From: Azonexus sp.
Lineage (GTDB): Bacteria; Pseudomonadota; Gammaproteobacteria; Burkholderiales; Rhodocyclaceae
NCBI GenBank assembly: GCA_017983755.1
Contig: JAGOAU010000021.1
Coordinates: forward strand, 1 to 33,047
DNA: 33,047 nucleotides
Direction of reading: 5' to 3'
Below, piece after piece: positions 7,165 to 15,938 of the stretch. Every line of letters starts with the position of its first letter. The stretch's first letter is position 1. Made by a program: the position numbers and the translations under genes. A model generated the notes under the pieces. It was not told where the DNA came from, searched no databases, and saw only the letters and a list, made by a program, of their open reading frames with translations.

Positions 7165-7596
7165 ATGCAGGCCGCGCAAAGCCGTTTTGACATCCGTGCA
7201 ATCCAGACCTCCTGGGCCAAGCTCGATGCAATGGCTCATATTCGTCCGATCCATGACGAAGCAGGCTATGACCGCATGGTTGCTCTCATGAATGACCTGC
7301 TTGATGTGGTTGGCGAAAATGAGGACCACCAGCTGGCTGGCCTTCTGGAGCTTGTCGGCGATCTGGTTTCTAACTATGAGCGCGAACACTTCACCATCGA
7401 AGCTTCCGAACCAAAGGACGCCCTGCGTTTCCTGATTGAGGCCAAAGGCCTGAAACAGGACGATCTCTCGGATATCGTCGCGCAAGGCAACCTGTCCAAT
7501 ATCCTTGCCGGTCGCCGCAAGATATCTGCAACGCTGGCCGGAAAGCTCGGCGAGTTCTTTGGTGTCAGCCCCGCACTGTTCATTCCCAAGGCTTGA
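7165..7596 (+). CDS. higA: HigA-type antitoxin with C-terminal helix-turn-helix
   Basis: A 143-residue partner of HigB. The N-terminal half (about 1-85) is an alpha-helical region rich in acidic residues. The C-terminal part (about 85-140) is an XRE-like helix-turn-helix: ALRFLIEAKGLKQDDLSDIVAQ, then NLSNILAGRRKISATLAGKLGEFFGVSPALF. It should neutralise HigB and repress the operon through the palindrome at 6834-6850. It starts 2 bases after the higB stop, with a ribosome site GGAAAGG at 7151-7157 inside the end of higB. A strong terminator follows, so the pair is a self-contained transcription unit. Confidence 0.92.
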   Translation: MQAAQSRFDIRAIQTSWAKLDAMAHIRPIHDEAGYDRMVALMNDLLDVVGENEDHQLAGLLELVGDLVSNYEREHFTIEASEPKDALRFLIEAKGLKQDDLSDIVAQGNLSNILAGRRKISATLAGKLGEFFGVSPALFIPKA

Positions 7597-7622
7597 CCAT
7601 TCGAGTCACCGCATTCTTCTGG

Positions 7623-7646
7623 ACCCGCTTCGGCGGGTTTTGTTTT
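7623..7646 (+). terminator. Intrinsic terminator after higA
   Basis: Stem ACCCGC (7623-7628) with GCGGGT (7633-7638) around a TTCG tetraloop, followed by TTTTGTTTT (7638-7646). It lies 26 bases past the higA stop and separates higBA from the large gene at 7686. Confidence 0.85.
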
Positions 7647-7685
7647 CTGCTGAAATTTAAGTCCGCCTCATCACAGCACTGAGCG

Positions 7686-10600
7686 ATGCCACAGTTCGAC
7701 ACTGTCACCTATTACGATACCCATGCTGAGGCTTTTTTCTCGGATACACAGGGCGTCGACATGGCACCGCTCCATCAGCGTTTTCTCGCCCAGTTGCCGG
7801 CTGGCGCGCATATTCTCGATGCGGGTTGCGGCTCGGGGCGGGACAGCAAGGCCTTTCATCAGCAGGGCTACCGCGTCACGGCATTCGACGCCTCCGCGAA
7901 ACTTGTGGCCCTGGCGCAAGCGCATACCGGCTTGCCGATTGCCCGGCGCAGCTTTGCCGACGTTCACGAAATCGCCACCTACGACGGCATCTGGGCCTGC
8001 GCCAGCCTGCTTCACCTGCCGGAAAACCAGCTCGCGGAAACTCTGCAACGCCTCTGGTACGCGCTCAAACCCGACGGCATCCTTTATCTCAGCTTCAAGT
8101 ACGGTGAAGGCGAACGCAAACACAACGGTAGGCATTTCACCGACGCTACTGAAAGCCGGCTGGCAGGCTGGTTAGCTGATCTTCCGGGCATCGCCGCGAC
8201 GGAAATCTGGATCACCGCTGACCAGCGCCCCGGCCGGGACGAGCAGTGGTTGAACGCGCTGATTCGTCGTACCCCGGCATTCATTGACACACCAAAGCTG
8301 GTTATCGGTGGCCGCGACCACCCATTTCTGCCCCAACTCTCACATGCCATTGCGCATGCCGATGAAATCGACATGACTGTCGCCTTCATCAAATCCAGCG
8401 GTCTGCGGTTGCTGATGCCTGATTTTCAGGAAGCGATGAACCGGGCAACGCCGAACAATCCGGTTCGGCTTCGTATCCTGACCAGTGATTACCTCGACGT
8501 CACCGACCCCGAGGCCCTGCGTCTGTTGATCCTGCTGCAATCCCAAGGTGCCCGGATCAAGGTATTCGAATCGAACGAACAAGGTTTTCACATGAAAGCC
8601 TACCTGTTCGCGCACTTCCGGAATGGACAACTTCACGGCACCGCCTTCATCGGTTCCAGCAATATCAGCCGCCAGGCGCTGACCGATGGTCTGGAGTGGA
8701 ATTACCGCATCGACTACCCCGGCGATGAGGGATTTCTGGAAGCGCGCAAACAATTCGAAATCCTGTTTGCTAATCCGCGTAGCGTTGAACTGAGCGATGA
8801 GTGGATCAACGCGTATGAGGCCAGGCGCAAACCAATGCCCCTGCCAATCTCGCTGAGCAACAAGGACGACGATCCTCCGCCAGAACCGACAGAGATTCAG
8901 CGGGATGCCCTCGCGGCCTTGCGCGAAACACGCTTCCGGGGGTTTCAGCGTGGTTTGGTCGTCCTCGCCACCGGCCTTGGCAAAACCTGGCTAGCGGCTT
9001 TCGATACCCGGCAAACGCAGGCCGCTCGCATCCTGTTTGTTGCCCATCGTGAGGAAATTCTGACGCAGGCAGCAACAACCTTCCTGCGCATCCGCCCGCA
9101 GGCCCGCATCGGTTTTTATACCGGTCGCCAACGCGACGGCGAAGTCGACATCCTCTGCGCTTCGATCCAGACCCTGGGCCGCGTCCAGCATCTGCAGCAG
9201 TTCGTCGCAACGCATTTTGATTACCTCGTCGTCGATGAATTCCACCACGCCGCTGCACCAATGTACCGGCGCCTGCTCCAGCACTTCACGCCACGCTTTC
9301 TGCTTGGCCTTACGGCGACCCCGGACCGTAGCGACCAATCTGACATCCTCGCCCTTTGCGACGACAATCTGGTTTTTGAGCGCAATCTATTCGCTGGTAT
9401 CAACGGCGGCTTCCTGGCCCCTTTCCATTATTTCGGCATCCTCGACGAGTCGGTCGACTACCGTGAAATCCCTTGGCGTAACGGTCAATTCGACCCGGAA
9501 ACCCTGGCCAACAAACTCGCCACACGCGCTCGGGCCAACCATGCCCTACGTGAATGGCAAACCAGGGCGCAGACCCGGACGCTAGCCTTCTGTGTTTCAC
9601 GCCGCCACGCCGATTTCATGGCTGAACAGTTTCGCGCTGCAGGCATCGCCGCCGACGCAGTCTATGCGGGTTCAAATTTGTCACGCGGCGAGGCATTGCA
9701 ACAACTGGCCGACGAACGACTGCAGGTGATCTTCTCCGTAGACCTGTTCAACGAAGGCGTCGATTTGCCGGCCATCGACACCGTGATGATGCTGCGCCCG
9801 ACCGAATCCAAAATTCTTTTCCTGCAGCAACTCGGGCGTGGTCTCCGTCATGCCGATGGGAAAAATCAACTGGTCGTCCTGGATTTCATCGCTAATCACA
9901 AATCCTTCTTGCACAAACCGCAAGCTCTCGCTGGATTATCTGGCCAGCTGCGCGAGTTGGGAGATTTCGCCCGCAAACTCGAAAAGAGCACCTGGCCCCT
10001 TCCCGAAGGTTGTTTCATCAATTACGACCTGCGTTTCATCGACTTTCTCAAGTCGCTCGACAGCAATGGTCTAGCCGAGGATTACACCACCCTTCGCGAG
10101 GTACTGGGACGCCGCCCGACCCTGACTGAATTTTATCGAGCAGGTACGGCGCCAACTCGTATCCGCCAGCAGTACGGCAGTTGGTTCGGGATGGTCGAGG
10201 CGATGGGCGATCTTGGTGAAGCGGATGAAGCTTTAGTCGATCGCTATCGGAGTTTCTTCGTTGAACTGGAAACTACTGCGATGACGCGTAGTTTCAAGAT
10301 GGTGCTTCTGGAAGCCTTCCAGAATCTGCAAGGGTGGACCAGGGCTGTTGCCTTGTCAGCCTTGGCACAGACATCCTGGACATTGCTGCACCGTCGTCCG
10401 CCCCTGCTCGCCGATCTTCCTGAAGACATTCGCCAACTGCACAGCGAATCCATCGAATGGCAACGTTACTGGCAAAAGAACCCGGTCAGTGCCTGGACTG
10501 GTGGAAATAGCAACAATGAAAAACCTCGTTTTTTCACCGTCGACCGTGACAGCTTCAAAACAACGCTCGTCGTCCCGCGCGAACGTGCAGAACAGTTCGC

Positions 10601-11549
10601 CGATCTGGTTCAGGAATTGATCGACTTCCGTTTTGCCACTTACGACGCCCGCAAAGCCGCTACTGGAGAAACAGCGCAGGTTCTTGCCTTCCCCACCCCC
10701 AAAGATCGACTGCCGCTTGAACTTCCTTATTTCGAAGACTTGCGCATCGCCTGTGGCCATTTCCGCACCAGTACCGCCGAAGCTCTGGAACATCGCTCGC
10801 TGCCGATCTCATACGGTCAACTCGACCCGGCAAGACATTTCATCGCTCGGGCAGTTGGTAACTCGATGAATGGTGGCAAGCACCCGATTCGTGATGGCGA
10901 CTTCTTGTTACTGGAACTGCTTACCGCACACAATGCCGGCTCCATCAGCGGACACATCGTCGCCATCGAACGCCAGGACGAATACGGCGATAACCAGTAT
11001 TTATTGCGTGTCGTCACCAAACAGGGGCCAGGCCATTACATCCTGAAAGCCAATAATCCGGACTACGAAGACTTGCCGGCTGATAACACCATGCGAACAT
11101 TGGCCCGTCTCAAGCAGGTTATTGACCCGCTCGATCTGGCCATCGGGCAGGCATTTATGCGCGAGGAAATCCCCTCGCTATTTGGAGAAGACTACAACCC
11201 GGGAAGCTGGAACAGTGGCCATGTCGTTCTGAACCAGCAAAACGCACATGTACTTCTGGTCACCTTGAACAAGCAGGGAAAAGCAGAAGATCATCGATAC
11301 ACTGATTACTGGATCGACGAAAATACCTTTCACTGGCAATCACAGAACACCACCAACCCGACAAGCAAGCGCGGACGTGAAGTCATCGAGCACAAGAAGA
11401 ACGGACGAAAAATCCACCTGTTCGTTAGAGAAAACAAACTCTCTGCGGGGAAAGCGGCTCCCTTTCTTTACTTCGGCCCAGTTGATTACATCAGCCATCA
11501 AGGCAGCGAACCCATGAGCATCGCGTTTGCGCTCGAAAACAAAATATAA
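7686..11549 (+). CDS. Fused methyltransferase / PLD nuclease / SF2 helicase / DUF3427 protein with S24-like insert
   Basis: A single 1287-residue polypeptide. Residues ~1-190 form a class I SAM methyltransferase: motif I DAGCGSG (45-51). No NPPY-type DNA-amino-methylase motif is seen; the later SFKYGEGER region resembles small-molecule-type methyltransferases. Residues ~205-380 are a PLD-family domain with H302-x-K304 and GSSN (323-326), a single HKD half-site. Residues ~400-740 are an SF2 helicase: Walker A ATGLGKT (428-434), DEFHH (517-521), GLTATP (541-546), motif VI QLGRGLR (715-721). The rest matches DUF3427, with a terminal TFHWQSQ...IHLFVRE block, interrupted at ~1050-1140 by an S24/LexA-like domain ([10 protein letters not shown]1060). 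PLD-helicase-DUF3427 proteins are known and frequent near defence genes; the methyltransferase fusion is the unusual part. Target and activity are unknown; an anti-phage or DNA-processing role is inference. Weak ribosome site. Confidence 0.88.
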   Translation: MPQFDTVTYYDTHAEAFFSDTQGVDMAPLHQRFLAQLPAGAHILDAGCGSGRDSKAFHQQGYRVTAFDASAKLVALAQAHTGLPIARRSFADVHEIATYDGIWACASLLHLPENQLAETLQRLWYALKPDGILYLSFKYGEGERKHNGRHFTDATESRLAGWLADLPGIAATEIWITADQRPGRDEQWLNALIRRTPAFIDTPKLVIGGRDHPFLPQLSHAIAHADEIDMTVAFIKSSGLRLLMPDFQEAMNRATPNNPVRLRILTSDYLDVTDPEALRLLILLQSQGARIKVFESNEQGFHMKAYLFAHFRNGQLHGTAFIGSSNISRQALTDGLEWNYRIDYPGDEGFLEARKQFEILFANPRSVELSDEWINAYEARRKPMPLPISLSNKDDDPPPEPTEIQRDALAALRETRFRGFQRGLVVLATGLGKTWLAAFDTRQTQAARILFVAHREEILTQAATTFLRIRPQARIGFYTGRQRDGEVDILCASIQTLGRVQHLQQFVATHFDYLVVDEFHHAAAPMYRRLLQHFTPRFLLGLTATPDRSDQSDILALCDDNLVFERNLFAGINGGFLAPFHYFGILDESVDYREIPWRNGQFDPETLANKLATRARANHALREWQTRAQTRTLAFCVSRRHADFMAEQFRAAGIAADAVYAGSNLSRGEALQQLADERLQVIFSVDLFNEGVDLPAIDTVMMLRPTESKILFLQQLGRGLRHADGKNQLVVLDFIANHKSFLHKPQALAGLSGQLRELGDFARKLEKSTWPLPEGCFINYDLRFIDFLKSLDSNGLAEDYTTLREVLGRRPTLTEFYRAGTAPTRIRQQYGSWFGMVEAMGDLGEADEALVDRYRSFFVELETTAMTRSFKMVLLEAFQNLQGWTRAVALSALAQTSWTLLHRRPPLLADLPEDIRQLHSESIEWQRYWQKNPVSAWTGGNSNNEKPRFFTVDRDSFKTTLVVPRERAEQFADLVQELIDFRFATYDARKAATGETAQVLAFPTPKDRLPLELPYFEDLRIACGHFRTSTAEALEHRSLPISYGQLDPARHFIARAVGNSMNGGKHPIRDGDFLLLELLTAHNAGSISGHIVAIERQDEYGDNQYLLRVVTKQGPGHYILKANNPDYEDLPADNTMRTLARLKQVIDPLDLAIGQAFMREEIPSLFGEDYNPGSWNSGHVVLNQQNAHVLLVTLNKQGKAEDHRYTDYWIDENTFHWQSQNTTNPTSKRGREVIEHKKNGRKIHLFVRENKLSAGKAAPFLYFGPVDYISHQGSEPMSIAFALENKI

Positions 11550-11562
11550 CTATTTGAATTCA

Positions 11563-14160
11563 ATGAACAAGAAAAAATCAGCTCTCCCTGTAGATCCGGA
11601 GTTTGCGGGCCATACTCCCATGATGGTCCAGTACTTAAAACTAAAAAATCAGCATAAAAACACATTGCTGTTTTATAGAATGGGCGATTTCTACGAGCTG
11701 TTTTACGAGGATGCGGAAAAGGCGGCCCGCCTGCTCGACATTACGCTGACCACGCGCGGGCAATCGGCGGGCGTGCCGATCAAGATGGCCGGCGTGCCCT
11801 TCCATTCGCTGGAGCCCTACCTCGCCAAGCTGGTCAAGGCCGGCGAATCGGCGGTGATCTGCGAGCAGATCGGCGATCCGGCGACCAGCAAGGGGCCGGT
11901 CGAGCGTGCTGTGGCGCGCATCGTCACGCCGGGCACACTCACCGATGCGGCGCTGATCGACGACAAGCAGGACATCTGGCTGCTGGCGATCACCACCACG
12001 CGCAATACTGCCGGGCTGGCGCGGCTGAACCTGGCCAGCGGCGAATTCATACTCACCGAAATTCCCGTCGAGCAGATTCAGGCGACGCTGGAACGCATTC
12101 GCCCCGCCGAAATCCTACATCCCGAATCCTGGTCGCCGGATTTTGGCCGCGAAGCGGCGCGCACCCGCCAGCCGGACTGGTATTTCGAGTTCGATTCCGC
12201 CCGGCGCTTGCTATGCGAGCAATTTCAGGTCGCTTCGCTCGCCGGTTTCGGTGCCGAGGGCTTGAAGCCGGCCATCGCCGCCGCCGGGGCGCTGCTGCAA
12301 TACGCGCAGGCCACGCAATCCGGCAAATTACCACATTTGCGGGCGTTGACCGTGGAGCTCGAAGGCGCCTATCTCGGCCTCGACCTCGCCACGCGGCGCA
12401 ATCTGGAATTGACTGAAACGCTGCGCGGACAGCCATCGCCGACGCTTTTCTCGCTGCTCGACCATTGCGTGACCAGTATGGGCTCGCGCCTGTTGCGCCA
12501 CGCCTTGCACCACCCGCTGCGCGAGCGCGAGATTCCCGCCGCCCGCCATGGCGCCGTCGAGGCCTTGCTCGACGACTACGGGCGGATGGCCGGCGAGGTG
12601 CGGCGCGAACTCAAGGGCATCGCCGACATCGAGCGCATCGCCGGGCGCATCGCGCTGCGCAATGCCCGACCGCGCGACCTTGCCAGCCTGCGTGAATCGC
12701 TGGCTCGGCTGGCCGCCTTGCGCGCCCCGCTGGCAGGCAGCAGTGCGCCGCTGCTCGGTGTGCTGGAAAGCGATCTGGAAACGCCGACGACGGCGCTCGA
12801 TCTGCTGGTTCGCGCCATCGCCGCCGAACCCGCCGCGCAGATTCGCGACGGCGGCGCCATCGCGCCCGGCTACGATGCCGACCTGGACGAACTGCGCTCG
12901 CTCAACGACAACTGCGGCGCCTACCTGGTCGACATGGAGGTCCGCGAGCGCGAGCGCACCGGGATCAGCAGCCTCAAGGTCGAATACAACAAGGTGCATG
13001 GCTTCTACATCGAGGTCACGCATGCCCACACCGACAAGATTCCCGACGACTACCGCCGCCGGCAGACGCTGAAAAACGCCGAACGCTACATCACGCCCGA
13101 ACTGAAGGCCTTCGAGGACAAGGCGCTGTCGGCGCAGGAACGCTCGCTGGCCCGCGAAAAACTGCTCTACGAGGCCATTCTGGACGAACTGCTGCCGGCC
13201 GTGCCGACCCTGCAAATCATCGCCCGCGCTGTCGCCCGGCTCGACCTGCTGGCCGGCTTTGCCGACACCGCCTTGAAGCGCAACTGGAGCAAGCCGGAAT
13301 TTGCCCCGGAAACCGGGTTGACCGTAACCGGTGGCCGCCACCCGGTGGTCGAGGGCGAAATGGCCAACAGCGCCGAAACCTTCATCGCCAACGACTGCCT
13401 GCTCGCCGAGAACCGCCGCCTGCTGCTGATCACCGGCCCCAACATGGGCGGCAAATCGACCTACATGCGCCAGGTGGCGCTGATCGCCCTGCTCGCCCAC
13501 ATCGGCAGCTACGTGCCGGCCGACCGCTGCGTGCTCGGCCCGCTCGACCGCATCTTCACCCGCATCGGTGCTTCCGACGACCTCGCCTCCGGGCGCTCGA
13601 CCTTCATGGTCGAGATGACCGAGGCCGCCGCCATCCTGCACCACGCGACGGTGAACAGCCTGGTGCTGATGGACGAGATCGGGCGCGGTACCTCGACCTT
13701 CGACGGCATGGCGCTGGCCTTTGCCATCCTGCGCCACCTGATCGACAAAAACCGCTGCCTGACGCTGTTCGCCACGCATTACTTCGAGCTGACCCGGCTC
13801 GCGCACGAATACTCCGAACTGGCCAACGTACATCTCGACGCCGTCGAGCATAACGACCGCATCGTCTTCCTGCACGCCGTCGAGGAAGGCCCGGCCAACC
13901 AGAGCTACGGGATCCAGGTAGCGGCGCTGGCCGGCATCCCGAACGCCGTCGTGCGCGCCGCCCGCAAGCAGTTGCGCGAGTTCGAGCAGCGGACTGCGGT
14001 CGACCCGCTGCAACCCGATCTTTTCGCCCAGGGCGAACCGGAACTACCTGAATCCGAGCCGCATCCGGCGCTGGAGCAACTCGCCACCATCGACCCGGAC
14101 AGCCTGACGCCGCGCGCGGCGCTCGAAGCCCTCTACACGCTGAAAGGCCTGCTCAGGTGA
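11563..14160 (+). CDS. mutS: DNA mismatch repair protein MutS
   Basis: Mismatch-recognition ATPase of the MutSL pathway. The 865-residue length is normal. Motifs: [11 protein letters not shown], the mismatch-wedging F43-Y-E45 in RMGDFYELF, Walker [10 protein letters not shown] (K631), Walker [10 protein letters not shown] (D704, E705), STFDG, the THYFELT signature, and the C-terminal helix [14 protein letters not shown]. The start at 11563 fits the family; a TTG-led extension from 11527 adds unrelated residues. No Shine-Dalgarno sequence is visible before the ATG. The first ~140 bases are about 40% GC by hand count and use AAA, AGA, CTA and TTA codons. From about 11710 the gene switches sharply to ~63% GC or more. 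The gene reads intact and all catalytic motifs are present. Confidence 0.97.
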   Translation: MNKKKSALPVDPEFAGHTPMMVQYLKLKNQHKNTLLFYRMGDFYELFYEDAEKAARLLDITLTTRGQSAGVPIKMAGVPFHSLEPYLAKLVKAGESAVICEQIGDPATSKGPVERAVARIVTPGTLTDAALIDDKQDIWLLAITTTRNTAGLARLNLASGEFILTEIPVEQIQATLERIRPAEILHPESWSPDFGREAARTRQPDWYFEFDSARRLLCEQFQVASLAGFGAEGLKPAIAAAGALLQYAQATQSGKLPHLRALTVELEGAYLGLDLATRRNLELTETLRGQPSPTLFSLLDHCVTSMGSRLLRHALHHPLREREIPAARHGAVEALLDDYGRMAGEVRRELKGIADIERIAGRIALRNARPRDLASLRESLARLAALRAPLAGSSAPLLGVLESDLETPTTALDLLVRAIAAEPAAQIRDGGAIAPGYDADLDELRSLNDNCGAYLVDMEVRERERTGISSLKVEYNKVHGFYIEVTHAHTDKIPDDYRRRQTLKNAERYITPELKAFEDKALSAQERSLAREKLLYEAILDELLPAVPTLQIIARAVARLDLLAGFADTALKRNWSKPEFAPETGLTVTGGRHPVVEGEMANSAETFIANDCLLAENRRLLLITGPNMGGKSTYMRQVALIALLAHIGSYVPADRCVLGPLDRIFTRIGASDDLASGRSTFMVEMTEAAAILHHATVNSLVLMDEIGRGTSTFDGMALAFAILRHLIDKNRCLTLFATHYFELTRLAHEYSELANVHLDAVEHNDRIVFLHAVEEGPANQSYGIQVAALAGIPNAVVRAARKQLREFEQRTAVDPLQPDLFAQGEPELPESEPHPALEQLATIDPDSLTPRAALEALYTLKGLLR

Positions 14161-15077
14161 AATGTTGCCTGGCCGTCCTGCTGCTCGGCTGGGCAACGCT
14201 GACCGGCGCCGAAACCTGGCGCTTCGCGCTGATCGGCGATACGCCCTATTCCGATAGCGAGCGACGCGAATTGCCGCGCATGCTCGATGCCATTGCCGAG
14301 AGCCACGTGGACTTCGTCGTTCACATTGGCGATATCAAGAACGGACAGAGCCGTTGTGACGACGCCGTGTTCGAGGACCGACAGCAACTCTTCGACGGCA
14401 ATCCCGCGCCGTTCATTTTCGTTCCCGGCGACAACGAATGGAGCGATTGCGGGCGCGTTTCCAACGGCGCCTACGATCCGCTGGAAAGGCTCGCCGCACT
14501 GCGCAAGCTTTTCTGGCGGCAGCCCGATTCGCTGGGCCGGAAAAAGATTGCACTTGAGCGTCAGCCAGGCGCCTACAGCGAACACTCGCGCTTCCGCCTC
14601 GGCCCTGTCCTGTTTGTCACGCTGAACCTGCCGGGAGACGACAACAATTACCGCCTGCGCAGCGAACCCCGGCGCGAATTTCTCGAGCGTAATCCGCTAG
14701 TGCTCGCCTGGCTGACGGAAAGCTTCGCGCTGGCCCGGCGCGAAAAGCTGGCGGGGATCGTTCTAATGTTCCAGGCCAATCCCGGTTTCGCACGATTCTC
14801 CGAGAACCTGCCGCATCGCGGCTTCCGCGATTTCCTGGAAACCCTGCGCCAGGAAACCCTGGGCTTTTCCGGGCACGTTGTCGCGGTTCATGGCGACAGC
14901 CACATCAGCCGCATCGATCAACCCTTGCGCGACGACAAAGGGAAGAAAATCCCTAACTTCACCCGCGTCGAAACCTTCGGCTACCCGCTGATGGGCTGGA
15001 CGCGCGGGATCGTCGATACCGATTCACCCACGCTGTTTCGTTTCGAAACCTATCCCTGGCCACCCAAGGCTCAGTGA
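14157..15077 (+). CDS. Secreted calcineurin-like metallophosphoesterase
   Basis: A 306-residue protein starting at a GTG that overlaps the mutS stop (GTGA). Residues 1-18 look like a Sec signal peptide (basic Lys, hydrophobic [11 protein letters not shown], cleavage after TGA), so it is likely periplasmic. Metallophosphoesterase motifs: GDTPYSDSE (D28), HIGDIKNG (D59), PGDNEWSDC (Asp-Asn pair), and late AVHGDSHIS supplying metal histidines. Substrate unknown: it could be a nucleotide, phospholipid or phosphoprotein phosphatase. The coupling to mutS is positional and does not by itself suggest a repair role. The 3' end overlaps slyD tail to tail by 7 bases. Confidence 0.82.
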   Translation: MKCCLAVLLLGWATLTGAETWRFALIGDTPYSDSERRELPRMLDAIAESHVDFVVHIGDIKNGQSRCDDAVFEDRQQLFDGNPAPFIFVPGDNEWSDCGRVSNGAYDPLERLAALRKLFWRQPDSLGRKKIALERQPGAYSEHSRFRLGPVLFVTLNLPGDDNNYRLRSEPRREFLERNPLVLAWLTESFALARREKLAGIVLMFQANPGFARFSENLPHRGFRDFLETLRQETLGFSGHVVAVHGDSHISRIDQPLRDDKGKKIPNFTRVETFGYPLMGWTRGIVDTDSPTLFRFETYPWPPKAQ

Positions 15078-15574
15078 CAGCCTTCCTCGTCGTCGTCACC
15101 GGTATGGACGTGGCCATGCTCCAGCTCGTCGGCACTGGCCGGGCGAATCGACGTCACCGTGCAGGTGAACACCAGCGCCATGCCTGACAGCGGATGGTTG
15201 CCGTCGAGCACCACCTTGTCGTCGGCGATCTCGGTCACGCGGTAGATGATGAAATCCTCATCGTCGCCACCCTCTTCCGGGCCGCCCTCGAACTGCATCC
15301 CGACCTGGAGTTCCTTGGGGAAATCCTTGCGCGGCTCGACCTGCACCAGCTGGGCGTCGTAATCGCCGAAGGCCTCGTCCGGCTGCAGCTTGACCTGGAC
15401 GGACTCGCCGACCTTTTTGCCCTGCAGCGCTTCCTCGATCTTCGGGAAGATGTCCTCGAAACCGCCATGCAGGTAAACGAGCGGTTCGCGCCCTTCATCC
15501 ACCACTTCACCATCGGGGTCGGTCACGTGATAGTCGAGGGTGATGACGGAATTTTTTGCAACCTGCATGTTCAT
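15071..15574 (-). CDS. slyD: SlyD-type FKBP peptidyl-prolyl isomerase
   Basis: FKBP-fold prolyl isomerase with an inserted chaperone flap. The protein has the broken FKBP core (VITLDYHVTDPDGEVVD, YLHGGFEDIFPKIEEALQGKKVGE), the IF-domain insertion (about residues 68-125), and GNHPLSGMALVFTCTV closing the barrel. The tail [18 protein letters not shown] is a short His/Cys/acidic metal-binding end like that of SlyD, so nickel binding is plausible. I chose the ATG at 15574 because AGGA lies 9 bases upstream; ATG 15568 is also possible, and the frame extends up to 15601 without support. Length 167 residues. Confidence 0.92.
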   Translation of the reverse strand: MNMQVAKNSVITLDYHVTDPDGEVVDEGREPLVYLHGGFEDIFPKIEEALQGKKVGESVQVKLQPDEAFGDYDAQLVQVEPRKDFPKELQVGMQFEGGPEEGGDDEDFIIYRVTEIADDKVVLDGNHPLSGMALVFTCTVTSIRPASADELEHGHVHTGDDDEEGCH

Positions 15575-15938
15575 ATCTGAGTTTCCTGGTTTGGGTAGCA
15601 TTCCCGGCGCATCGTGTGTGCATTTGGACGCGCCAGTGAAAATTTGGTGCCCGGGAGGACGGGGGAGATTCTATCATCGCCCGGGTCCGAGCCAACGCAA
15701 CTGGCTGGATGCGCGGATGGACAAGGAAACACGGTGGAAAATCCGCGCTGGAGAATGTTAAAGTTCGGCGTCACCAATCTTGCTGTTGATTATTATTTCA
15801 GCGATTACCGGGTCCGTTGGCCGTTTATTTCAGGCAGGTCAAACACTGTCCAGCAACGAACCCGCTGTACGTTTGTTTAGAAAAACCGTGAATTCAGTTA
15901 GTTATCGGCCGCCTCTTCGAAATTCCGGTTATTAGACA
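15575..15938 (+). other. Gene-free stretch between slyD and the kinase-ankyrin gene
   Basis: About 360 bases with no credible gene. Short open frames at 15540-15761 and 15614-15880 lack ribosome sites, family resemblance and biased codon use. It contains the slyD promoter candidate. The composition drops from GC-rich near slyD to AT-richer from about 15755 onward, matching the following gene. I see no RNA fold or repeat I can name. Confidence 0.5.
15668..15695 (-). promoter_or_regulatory. Candidate sigma70 promoter for slyD
   Basis: Minus strand TTGGCT (15695-15690), 16 bases, TAGAAT (15673-15668), giving a 5' leader of about 90 bases before the ATG at 15574. Confidence 0.45.

Larger units (their letters stand above)
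6683..11562 (+). other. Accessory insert between menD and mutS
   Basis: This stretch holds higB, higA and one giant methyltransferase-nuclease-helicase gene, all plus strand. Base composition and codon use are less GC-rich than menD before it and most of mutS after it. No integrase, transposase or flanking direct repeat is visible. The left edge probably lies in 6683-6830; the right edge may lie inside the 5' end of mutS. I infer acquisition by homologous recombination across flanking genes rather than by a site-specific element. Confidence 0.55.

Noticed and set aside
11527-11562. TTG-led extension of MutS
   Set aside because: Adds residues unlike any MutS and overlaps the preceding gene; ATG 11563 fits the family.
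12328-14013. Long minus-strand open frame (561 codons) opposite mutS
   Set aside because: It is the antisense of a well-conserved gene in GC-rich DNA, has no domain resemblance, and composition like other GC-rich shadow frames.
15540-15880. Short plus-strand frames in the slyD-kinase gap
   Set aside because: No ribosome sites, no recognisable content, overlapping frames; the slyD promoter explains part of the region.
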